Source of the DNA: Pontiella desulfatans
Lineage (GTDB): Bacteria; Verrucomicrobiota; Kiritimatiellia; Kiritimatiellales; Pontiellaceae
DNA length: 5,620 bases
Direction: 5' to 3'
Assembly (NCBI GenBank): GCA_029287275.1
Contig: JARFRL010000259.1
Location: 1-5,620 of the forward strand
The position numbers and the translations under genes are program-made. The notes beneath the pieces were generated by a model. It did no database searches, was not told the origin of the DNA, and worked only from the letters and a program-made list of their open reading frames with translations. Below, piece after piece: positions 1 to 5,416 of this stretch (positions are counted from its first letter, which is position 1; each line of letters opens with the position of its first letter).

Positions 1-141
1 GGATACGCGCTGGGCGATGTCTGGAGCGTTGGCGCTTCGGTCACGTACATCGGACAGGGCGATGACAAGGTACTCGTTGAAGCGCCCGGCGCATACGACG
101 TCGACGTGGTTGGCATGCTCAGCGTCGCGGCTTCCTTCTAA
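1..141 (+). CDS. C-terminal end of an outer-membrane beta-barrel protein (possibly FadL/OmpP1-like)
   Basis: Frame 1 is open from the window edge to a TAA at 139-141 and gives the last 46 residues of a protein whose start lies upstream. The tail has the alternating polar/hydrophobic pattern of beta-hairpins (for example WSVGASVTYIGQGDD, then VDVVGMLSVAASF) and ends in phenylalanine, the classic C-terminal signal of outer-membrane barrels recognised by the BAM machinery. The layout, a strand with 'YIGQGD', a Gly/Pro/Tyr turn (EAPGAYDVD) and a last strand ending in F, resembles the end of FadL/OmpP1/TodX transporters for hydrophobic compounds. That family call is tentative because so little is present; another porin-like barrel is possible. 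A strong intrinsic terminator begins 26 bases after the stop, so this gene ends its transcription unit. Confidence 0.75.
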   Translation, partial: GYALGDVWSVGASVTYIGQGDDKVLVEAPGAYDVDVVGMLSVAASF

Positions 142-167
142 AAATATTCTTAGTTGATGAGCTTGAG

Positions 168-194
168 AAAGCGTCCCTTCGGGGGCGCTTTTTT
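168..194 (+). terminator. Rho-independent terminator with cUUCGg tetraloop
   Basis: A 10-bp stem (168-177 pairing with 182-191, one G·U pair at 174/185) is closed by TTCG at 178-181 in the very stable C(UUCG)G context. It runs into six T residues at 189-194. The run of A at 168-170 opposite the T tract could give partial bidirectional function. It separates the barrel-protein gene from the porin gene. Confidence 0.93.
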
Positions 195-244
195 ATTTCC
201 GTTTACTGCCTGACACCGACGCCCCGAAAAATAATACTTCGCTC

Positions 245-1606
245 ATGAGTTTCCAGGGTTGTTCCGGAAATAAGGGCGCTTTGACGGCCGCGTTGCTGGC
301 GGCGGGCTGTTCCGCCATCGCGGGGGAGGACACGAACATCGTTCGCGCCGCGCGGACCGACGAGGACGCGAGCTGGGAGTCGGTTTTCACCGAGGAAAAT
401 CAGGTCCCGTTTCACATCAATTTCTACGTGAAAGAAGGCCTCTACTACGAGGTGATGGAAACCAGCGAATACGAGGGCGCGTTCTACACCTCCATCTTTT
501 CCGAAAAGCGCCGCGTCACCGGTCGGCTGGGCATGAAGGTGCATCTGGACGCCGCGCTCTACCAGGAAAAGGGCGCTCTGCCCGCCGCCGACAATAATTT
601 CGCCTTCCGTCGTTTCCGCGTGAATACGTTCGGCCGCGGTTTTCTGCTGAGTCCGTTCACCTACGGGGTGGAGTTCGGTATGGCGGATGGAAAGTTTTTC
701 TTCAACGACGGTTACGTGTGGTTTCACGAGGTGCCCTACGTTTCCAGCATCAAGGGCGGAATCTTCACGGCGCCCATGTCCATGGAGGCGTTGCAGAGCA
801 GCTCCGCCACGGCCATGATGGAGGTCGGCTCGCCCATCACCGCGTTCACGCCGGGCGATCTGTTGGGGCTGCAGCTGGGCGGCGCGCTCAAAAACAAACC
901 CGTCACGCTCCATGGCGGCTGGTTCGCGGATGTGAATGACAGCGAAAACCGCGACGCCTCGCAGAGTTACGCCCGTCTAATCGGCCGGGCCACATGGTTG
1001 CCGGTGGATGAAGTGGAAGAAAATCCGGACGGGAAGATCATTCATTTGGGGGCGAGCTTCAGCCATATGTTCACCGCGGGAGACGGCGCGCGGTATCGCT
1101 CGCGCCCGGAGAGTTACCTCGCGCCGTTCCTGATTGATACGGAGCCCCTGGGCGGAGACCGCGCGATGGTTTATGGCCTTGAAGGCGCGTGGCAAAAGGG
1201 GAGCGTGATGGTGCGGGGGGAGTTTCTGCAGGCCCACGCCGACGACGCCGCGGATCAGACGCACCGTTTCGGGGGCGCGTACCTCATGGCGAGTTGGGTG
1301 CTCACCGGCGAGCGCCGCGCCTACAACCGCGACGGCGGATATTTCACGAAAGTGACGCCCGCCCGCGCGTTCTCGTTTCGCGACAAGAGCTGGGGCGCGC
1401 TGGAATGGACCACCCGCCTTTCCCATTCCGACCTTTCCGACGAGCAGATCCAAGGCGGCGTGATGACCATCCTCAGCACCGGATTCAATGTGTACACCAG
1501 CAAGCGCGGTCGAATCATGTTCAACGCGGGGGTCGCGGACGTGAAGAATTCTCCGACGCCCGGCGAGTTCTACTTTCTGCAGACCCGCTTTCAGATCGAT
1601 CTATAG
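245..1606 (+). CDS. Phosphate-selective porin O/P (OprP/OprO-like) family outer-membrane porin
   Basis: This 453-residue protein carries the hallmarks I know from the Porin_O_P family: an FRRFRV segment at 121-126, PMSMEAL followed by a conserved Met-Met-Glu at 177-193, RSRPES at 285-290, WVLTGERRAY at 351-360, GALEWTTRLSHSDL at 384-397 and GFNVYTSKRGRIMFN at 413-427. Such porins form 16-stranded trimeric barrels; OprP is phosphate-selective, but many relatives have unknown substrates. An N-terminal export signal with hydrophobic core at about 12-26 is likely, cleaved near AIA/GED. ATG 245 is the only ATG before the signal sequence, but no convincing ribosome binding site precedes it. TTG 281, preceded by AAGG, is a possible alternative start. 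Cys22 lies in LLAAGC, which weakly resembles a lipobox. The last residue is Leu, not the usual Phe. The gene is codirectional with the downstream transporter operon but separated by 318 bases with a separate promoter. Confidence 0.88.
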   Translation: MSFQGCSGNKGALTAALLAAGCSAIAGEDTNIVRAARTDEDASWESVFTEENQVPFHINFYVKEGLYYEVMETSEYEGAFYTSIFSEKRRVTGRLGMKVHLDAALYQEKGALPAADNNFAFRRFRVNTFGRGFLLSPFTYGVEFGMADGKFFFNDGYVWFHEVPYVSSIKGGIFTAPMSMEALQSSSATAMMEVGSPITAFTPGDLLGLQLGGALKNKPVTLHGGWFADVNDSENRDASQSYARLIGRATWLPVDEVEENPDGKIIHLGASFSHMFTAGDGARYRSRPESYLAPFLIDTEPLGGDRAMVYGLEGAWQKGSVMVRGEFLQAHADDAADQTHRFGGAYLMASWVLTGERRAYNRDGGYFTKVTPARAFSFRDKSWGALEWTTRLSHSDLSDEQIQGGVMTILSTGFNVYTSKRGRIMFNAGVADVKNSPTPGEFYFLQTRFQIDL

Positions 1607-1608
1607 AA

Positions 1609-1637
1609 GACGGTTCGCCGTCATCCGAGAGCTTTTT
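1609..1637 (+). terminator. Weak terminator-like hairpin after the porin gene
   Basis: A 5-bp GACGG/CCGTC stem (1609-1613 with 1618-1622) encloses a TTCG loop three bases after the porin stop. Five T residues follow at 1633-1637, but a 10-base gap separates the stem from the T tract, so it departs from the canonical form. It may terminate poorly or only stabilise the porin mRNA 3' end. Confidence 0.4.
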
Positions 1638-1664
1638 CCTCCGGCTTTCCTCCGATCACTCATG

Positions 1665-1772
1665 ATGCAAAATTGGATGTTTAACGCCAATAAAAACACA
1701 TAAATGTATATTCGTTATTTTGTGTGTGAGCAGGAGCGAATCCGACGAAAATTTCATGCAAAAATCGCATGT
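1665..1772. repeat. Imperfect direct repeat of ATGCAAAA(A)T-type boxes, the second also an inverted repeat
   Basis: Two similar boxes, ATGCAAAATTGGATGT at 1665-1680 and ATGCAAAAATCGCATGT at 1756-1772, differ by one inserted base and two substitutions. The second contains a dyad, CATGC at 1755-1759 and GCATG at 1767-1771, around a 7-base AT-rich centre. They flank the AT-rich stretch upstream of the sigma-54 promoter and could be regulator binding sites. No named consensus is matched, so this is descriptive. Confidence 0.35.
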
Positions 1773-1777
1773 ATCTT

Positions 1778-1802
1778 ACAATTAGCGATATGAGATAATT
1801 GT
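1778..1802. promoter_or_regulatory. 25-base dyad, candidate upstream activator site
   Basis: ACAATTA (1778-1784) and TAATTGT (1796-1802) form a perfect 7-bp inverted repeat with an 11-base spacer. The dyad centre (about 1790) lies roughly 70 bases upstream of the start point predicted from the sigma-54 promoter, where bacterial enhancer-binding proteins often bind. It does not match the enteric NtrC consensus (TGCACC-N5-GGTGCA), so the cognate activator is unknown. Confidence 0.4.
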
Positions 1803-1833
1803 GGAGTGGATTTTCCGGCATGAAGCCGTGCGA

Positions 1834-1848
1834 TGGCATGTTCATTGC
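1834..1848 (+). promoter_or_regulatory. Sigma-54 (RpoN) -24/-12 promoter for the transporter operon
   Basis: TGGCATG-TTCA-TTGC matches the sigma-54 consensus TGGCACG-N4-TTGC at all fixed positions but one (T for C at 1839). The GG at 1835-1836 and the GC at 1847-1848 are exactly 10 bases apart, the diagnostic spacing. Transcription should start near 1860, leaving about 65 bases of leader before the binding-protein gene. Sigma-54 promoters need an ATP-dependent activator and are commonly used for nitrogen-limitation genes, which agrees with the nitrogen-assimilation role inferred for the genes downstream. Confidence 0.8.
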
Positions 1849-1855
1849 GTATGTT

Positions 1856-1889
1856 GTAGTATCACTGAGAAGTGCTTTGGTAATACTGT
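1856..1889 (+). promoter_or_regulatory. Leader hairpin with GAGA tetraloop
   Basis: An inner stem CACT/AGTG (1863-1866 with 1871-1874) is capped by GAGA at 1867-1870, a GNRA-type loop. An outer stem AGTAT/ATACT (1858-1862 with 1883-1887) can extend by two G·U pairs to 1856 and 1889, leaving an 8-base bulge at 1875-1882. It sits at the extreme 5' end of the predicted mRNA, so it may act as a stabilising 5' hairpin; if transcription starts at 1860 the outer stem is shortened. It does not resemble any guanidine riboswitch class I recognise. Confidence 0.35.
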
Positions 1890-1924
1890 AGAGGATGAGG
1901 AAACCTGAATAGGAGATTAAAGCA

Positions 1925-2905
1925 ATGAAAGTAACATCGCTCATTAAGTCGGCCGTTGCCGCCATGGCCCTGATCGTCGGAATTTCAACGGTCACGGCGG
2001 AGCCGCTAAAGATCGCGTACAGCGACTGGCCGGGCTGGGTGGCTTGGGATATCGCGAAGGAAAAAGGATTTTTTGAAAAGCACGGCGTGGAAGTCGAGCT
2101 GCTCTGGTTTGAATACGTGGCCTCGATGGACGCGTTCGCGGCGGGCAAGGCCGACGCGGTCTGCGTGGCCAACGGCGACTCGGTCGTGCTGAACGCCACC
2201 GGCGCGCGCAACGTCATGATCCTCGTGAACGACTACAGTAACGGCAACGACAAGATCGTGGCCAAATCGGGCATCGCGGATGTTAAAGCGCTCAAAGGGA
2301 AAAAGATCGGGGTTGAGATCGGTTTCTTGAGTCACGCGTTGTTGATCAAAGCGCTTCAGGACAGCGGAATGACCGAGAAGGACGTGGAGTTGATCAATAT
2401 GCCAACCCATCAGGCCGCGCAGGTTCTCGCCTCCGGCGACGTGGACGCCATCGTGGCGTGGCAGCCGCACTCCGGCATGGCGCTGAAAGCGTCGGAAGGT
2501 TCCTCCGCGGTGTACACCACGGCCGACGCGCCCGGCATCATCTACGACACGCTCTGCGTCGCGCCCGGTAGCATCCTGAAGCGGAAAGCCGATTGGCAAA
2601 AGGTCGTCGCCGCGTGGTACGACGTGGTTGATTACATGGCCGATCCGGCGAACGAGGAGGAAATGCTCAAGATTCTGTCCGCGCGGGTTGGTCTGACGCC
2701 GGCCGAATACAAACCGTTCCTCTCCGGAACCTACATGATGAGCAAGGATGAAGTGCTCAAGGCGTTGGTTCCCGGCGATGGTTTCGACTCGCTCTACGGC
2801 TCCTGCGAAGTAGTCAATCAGTTCTTCGTGGCCAACAAAGTGTATGAAGAGCCGGTGGACGTCAAACGCACCATTGATCCGTCCTTCACCAAAGCCGTTA
2901 AATAA
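1925..2905 (+). CDS. NitT/TauT-type ABC transporter substrate-binding protein, 'urea carboxylase region' family (probable guanidine-binding)
   Basis: This 326-residue periplasmic protein would capture the substrate for the permease and ATPase encoded downstream. Residues 1-25 form a Sec signal peptide (Lys2 and Lys8, hydrophobic core 9-20, cleavage after TVTA, before EPLK). The mature protein starts with the NMT1/SsuA/TauA-like strand and an aromatic-rich motif, YSDWPGWVAW (32-41). KGFFEKHGVEVELLWFEY (47-64), NDYSNGND (102-109), LKGKKIGVEIG (123-133), AWQPHSG (178-184) and DAPGIIYDTL (201-210) follow. This pattern is the one I associate with TIGR03427, the ABC periplasmic protein of urea carboxylase regions. 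The start is supported by AGGAG at 1911-1915, nine bases upstream. The gene is the first of the operon behind the sigma-54 promoter. Urea was the historic substrate guess; guanidine is inferred here from the DUF1989 gene in the same operon. Other small cationic nitrogen compounds remain possible. Confidence 0.9.
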   Translation: MKVTSLIKSAVAAMALIVGISTVTAEPLKIAYSDWPGWVAWDIAKEKGFFEKHGVEVELLWFEYVASMDAFAAGKADAVCVANGDSVVLNATGARNVMILVNDYSNGNDKIVAKSGIADVKALKGKKIGVEIGFLSHALLIKALQDSGMTEKDVELINMPTHQAAQVLASGDVDAIVAWQPHSGMALKASEGSSAVYTTADAPGIIYDTLCVAPGSILKRKADWQKVVAAWYDVVDYMADPANEEEMLKILSARVGLTPAEYKPFLSGTYMMSKDEVLKALVPGDGFDSLYGSCEVVNQFFVANKVYEEPVDVKRTIDPSFTKAVK

Positions 2906-2918
2906 GCCCTCCTCCTCC

Positions 2919-2978
2919 GGCAGGGACGGCCGTCCACGGCCGTCCGCCGCGGAGTGGCGACGCTCCGTCCCGCCTTTT
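2919..2978. repeat. REP-like palindromic element between the binding-protein and permease genes
   Basis: A compact GC-rich element folds through long-range pairing of GGGACGG (2923-2929) with CCGTCCC (2965-2971), extended by GGC/GCC (2919-2921 with 2972-2974, A2922 bulged). Inside are a perfect 12-bp palindrome (2924-2935), a tandem GGCCGTCC at 2928-2935 and 2938-2945, and a CGGAG/CTCCG hairpin (2950-2954 with 2963-2967). TTTT follows at 2975-2978. It resembles dispersed intergenic palindromes I associate with PVC-group genomes. Copy number elsewhere cannot be seen from one window. Within an operon it could stabilise the upstream message or cause partial termination. Confidence 0.7.
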
Positions 2979-3018
2979 CAAATTGATTACTCTGGAAAAT
3001 TTCCGGATTAGGAGTCCT

Positions 3019-4032
3019 ATGTCCACACAGGAAAAATGGTTCAGGTTCGGGAAGAACCTTTCCCCGAAAAGACAACGGGGGCTGACGGTAGCCTCTTTCA
3101 TGCTGCCGCTGATCCTCTGGTCGGCCATCAGCTATGTTCCATTCATCTGGCACCCGGAAGTCCGGATCAGCGAGGTCGGCGACACCATATATTTTGATGT
3201 GGATGACCGGATCGATATTGAGACGTTCCAGCTTGAGAATCAAAACATGGTGGAAGCCGGCAGCGTTCCAATGGTTGGCGAACGGGTGAACCCCGTTTAC
3301 TTTCCCGCGCCGCACGAGGTGACGAAAGCGCTTTATTCGGCGTTTGTCACGGAGCCGCGCCGTGATGGCGAGCCTTGGTTCCACGAAAGCGTCGCTCATA
3401 GCGTGCGCGTCGTGTTCTGGGGCTTTATCCTTTCCTCGATCTTCGGCGTTCCGGTCGGGATTCTCTGCGGAGTCTTCAACACCTTTTCGAAGCTGACCGA
3501 GCCGTTTGTGGAGTTCTTTCGCTATTTTCCCGCGCCGGTGTTCGGCGCGCTGGCGGTGGCGATTCTGGGCATCAACGACGCGCCGAAAGTGGCGATCATA
3601 TTCATCGGCACCTTCTTCCAGCAGGTATTGGTGATCGCCAACACCACCCGCACGGTCGACTTCAGCCTCGTGGAAGCGGCGCAGACGCTGGGCGCCAAAC
3701 CGGGGCGACTTCTTTTCAAGGTCGTGATTCCCTCCGTGTTGCCGAAGCTCTACATGGACATGCGCATCCTGCTTGGTTGGGCGTGGACCTACCTGATCGT
3801 GGCCGAAGTGGTCGGCACCAGCACGGGCATCAGTTGGTTTATCAACCAGCAGGCCAAATACCGGATGTTTGAAAACGTCTACGCCGCGATTCTGGTGCTC
3901 GGCTTCATCGGTCTTGGAACCGATATGATTCTCGGAGCCATCGGCCGCCAACTGTTCGCGTGGGAAGATGGGCGGCGGTCCGCCTTTAGTCGTTTGTTCC
4001 GTAAAACCAAACCTGTCGCGGCGGAGGCCTAA
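3019..4032 (+). CDS. ABC transporter permease, NitT/TauT (SsuC/TauC-like) family with a periplasmic insert
   Basis: This 337-residue inner-membrane subunit forms the translocation path of the importer, probably as a homodimer. ATG 3019 is chosen because AGGAG at 3010-3014 lies four bases upstream; the in-frame TTG at 2983 has no such site. Residues 1-22 are basic and cytoplasmic. A first membrane segment spans about 24-43. A polar stretch (about 45-120, rich in acidic residues, with VRISEVGDTIYFDVDDRIDIETF) follows before the BPD_transp_1 core (about 125-315). The core carries the EAA coupling loop at 219-238 (Glu-Ala-Ala, Gly225, Pro238) that docks on the ATPase. The family is usually about 250-270 residues, so the insert accounts for the extra length. 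The gene is 113 bases from the binding-protein gene, with the palindromic element in the gap, and its stop is two bases before the ATPase start. Confidence 0.9.
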   Translation: MSTQEKWFRFGKNLSPKRQRGLTVASFMLPLILWSAISYVPFIWHPEVRISEVGDTIYFDVDDRIDIETFQLENQNMVEAGSVPMVGERVNPVYFPAPHEVTKALYSAFVTEPRRDGEPWFHESVAHSVRVVFWGFILSSIFGVPVGILCGVFNTFSKLTEPFVEFFRYFPAPVFGALAVAILGINDAPKVAIIFIGTFFQQVLVIANTTRTVDFSLVEAAQTLGAKPGRLLFKVVIPSVLPKLYMDMRILLGWAWTYLIVAEVVGTSTGISWFINQQAKYRMFENVYAAILVLGFIGLGTDMILGAIGRQLFAWEDGRRSAFSRLFRKTKPVAAEA

Positions 4033-4034
4033 TC

Positions 4035-4937
4035 ATGATGGATGTTCCAAATAAACTGAACCTGCCAAGCTATAAAGAACAAGCGCCCGACGTCAAAGCG
4101 CGTCTGGATGAGCTCAAACAACAGCCGGTGGTCATTGAGGTGGAAAAACTGGTCAAGGAGTTCCCGACCGAGGAGGGCGTTCGCCGGATCCTGGATCAGG
4201 TTTCCTTCAATGTCCACAAGCGCGAGTTCATGTCGATCATTGGGCCCTCCGGGTGCGGGAAATCGACGGTCATCCGCATGATGGCCTGCCTCGAAGACAT
4301 CACGGACGGCGTGATTCTGGTGGATGGATCCCCGGTGTCCGAGCCCGGCGCCGACCGCGGCATGGTGTTCCAGAAATACACGCTCTTCCCGTGGCTGACC
4401 GTGATGAAGAATGTGATGTTCGGTCTGGAGATCAGCGGAAAAAGTAAATTCGACGCCGAGCGCGAGGCGCTTCAATGGCTGGATATCGTCGGGCTGGAAC
4501 CCTATGCCGATCTTTATCCCGCCCAACTCTCCGGCGGCATGCAACAGCGCGTGGCCATTGCCCGCGCGCTGGCCAATAAACCCAAAGTGCTCCTGATGGA
4601 TGAACCGTTCGGCGCGCTCGACGCGCAGACCCGCGCCAAGATGCAGGCCTATCTCCTGCAGATCTGGGAAAAGATCGACATCACCATCATTTTCATCACC
4701 CACGATCTCGACGAAGCGGTCTATCTTTCCGACCGCGTTCTGGTGCTGGAGGCCAATCCCGGCCGCGTGCGGGAACTCGTTGAAATCCCGGTGTCGCATC
4801 CGCGGTCGCCGGATCAGTTTTTGTCGCCTGAATTCCTGACCACAAAAATCCATTTGGAAGAATTGATCCATCCCTCCGCCGAGGAGTCGCAAGATGAATT
4901 CGAAGTGGTTAAGATGGCGGCCACGGGGGTTGGTTAA
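4035..4937 (+). CDS. ABC transporter ATP-binding protein, NitT/TauT (SsuB/TauB-like) family
   Basis: This 300-residue cytoplasmic ATPase powers uptake through the upstream permease. All nucleotide-binding motifs are intact: Walker A GPSGCGKST (70-78), Q-loop Gln113 in VFQKYTLFPW, signature LSGGMQQR (165-172), Walker B VLLMDEP (185-191, Asp189 and catalytic Glu190), D-loop ALD (194-196) and switch His223 in ITHDLDEAV. The FPW after the Q-loop and the short C-terminus are typical of nitrate/sulfonate/taurine-type ATPases. An extra charged N-terminal segment of about 30 residues precedes the ABC core, and an acidic tail (SAEESQDEFEVV) ends the protein. GGAGG at 4023-4027 lies seven bases before ATG 4035; the following ATG 4038 is an alternative. 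Translation is probably coupled to the permease gene, whose stop is two bases upstream. Confidence 0.93.
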   Translation: MMDVPNKLNLPSYKEQAPDVKARLDELKQQPVVIEVEKLVKEFPTEEGVRRILDQVSFNVHKREFMSIIGPSGCGKSTVIRMMACLEDITDGVILVDGSPVSEPGADRGMVFQKYTLFPWLTVMKNVMFGLEISGKSKFDAEREALQWLDIVGLEPYADLYPAQLSGGMQQRVAIARALANKPKVLLMDEPFGALDAQTRAKMQAYLLQIWEKIDITIIFITHDLDEAVYLSDRVLVLEANPGRVRELVEIPVSHPRSPDQFLSPEFLTTKIHLEELIHPSAEESQDEFEVVKMAATGVG

Positions 4938-4952
4938 CCGAGGAGCTAGAGG

Positions 4953-5402
4953 ATGCGAAAAGAAAAACAGAACTATAAACGCTTCAGTCTAACCATGCCG
5001 GCCGAGCTCTATGAGGAGCTTGAGCAGATGGCCGAGGAGCGGGGCATGGACAACCGGTCGATGATGATCGCCGACCTGGTGAAACGGGAAGTGTTGAAAC
5101 ACCGGCAACAGGATTGGTCGCGGGTCATGGCCGGCACGCTGACCATTTCCTACGACGCGGCCATCGACGATTGCGCGAACAAGCTGATCGTGTTGCGCCG
5201 GACCTTTCTTGATGAAGTGATCTCCACCTTCCAGGTGATGCTCGAGGATGGGAAAAACATGGAAATCTGGCTGGTCCAGGGCGAGGTGGGTAAGCTTTAC
5301 GCCCTGCTGTCCAAGGCCATGAAGTGCAGCAAAAGCCTGATGGGGCAAATCACGTTCGCCGACGCCATTCTGCCGCCCCTGCGAACAAACCGGACCGTAT
5401 GA
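4953..5402 (+). CDS. Ribbon-helix-helix regulator with NikR-like C-terminal domain lacking the nickel ligands
   Basis: The 149-residue protein begins with a CopG/NikR-type DNA-binding domain: beta strand KRFSLTMP (9-16) with alternating polar residues, helix at about 17-30, then the turn GMDNRS (31-36) and second helix (about 35-49). From about residue 58 it follows E. coli NikR's ACT-like ligand domain. VISTFQVMLEDGKNMEIWLVQGE-type residues (89-111) align without gaps to NikR 82-104, including Glu104 and Gly110. The four NikR high-affinity nickel ligands His76, His87, His89 and Cys95 correspond here to Arg83, Gln94, Met96 and Asn102, so nickel sensing by that site is not expected. It probably forms a tetramer controlling this operon through another ligand, which is an inference. 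AGGAG at 4941-4945 is seven bases from the start; only 15 bases separate it from the ATPase gene. The exact effector and whether it represses or activates are unknown. Confidence 0.85.
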   Translation: MRKEKQNYKRFSLTMPAELYEELEQMAEERGMDNRSMMIADLVKREVLKHRQQDWSRVMAGTLTISYDAAIDDCANKLIVLRRTFLDEVISTFQVMLEDGKNMEIWLVQGEVGKLYALLSKAMKCSKSLMGQITFADAILPPLRTNRTV

Positions 5403-5416
5403 GTGGAGGAGAGAAA

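Noticed and set aside
203..913. Long open frame on the minus strand opposite the porin gene
   Set aside because: Composition is Arg/His/Gly-rich as expected for the antisense of a GC-rich gene; it shows no family motif, and the plus-strand porin explains the region.
1623..1632. ATCCGAGAGC, similar to a short segment of the ykkC guanidine-I riboswitch
   Set aside because: The other conserved core segments are absent, and the site lies more than 200 bases upstream of the predicted transcription start, so the match looks accidental.
1673..1712. Possible sigma-70 type promoter (TTGGAT with TAAATG or TATATT)
   Set aside because: Spacings are 22 bases or more, too long for a sigma-70 promoter; the region is simply AT-rich.
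2924..2931. GG-ACGG-CC, reminiscent of a mini-ykkC (guanidine-II) hairpin loop
   Set aside because: Guanidine-II needs two such hairpins. The second ACGG here (2936-2939) is not flanked by pairing bases, and the whole segment is explained by the palindromic repeat.
2983..3018. Upstream TTG start for the permease (12 extra residues)
   Set aside because: No ribosome binding site precedes it, while ATG 3019 has AGGAG immediately upstream.
2818..3951. 377-codon open frame on the minus strand across the permease gene
   Set aside because: It is antisense to a clear permease with an EAA loop and runs through the palindromic element; its protein is low-complexity and His/Arg/Asp-rich, with no recognisable domain.
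4029..4892. 287-codon open frame on the minus strand opposite the ATPase
   Set aside because: It mirrors a complete ABC ATPase with all motifs intact on the plus strand, and its translation resembles no family I know.
5399..5416. In-frame ATG overlapping the regulator stop as an alternative start for the DUF1989 gene
   Set aside because: There is no ribosome binding site upstream of it, whereas GGAGG is correctly spaced before ATG 5417.
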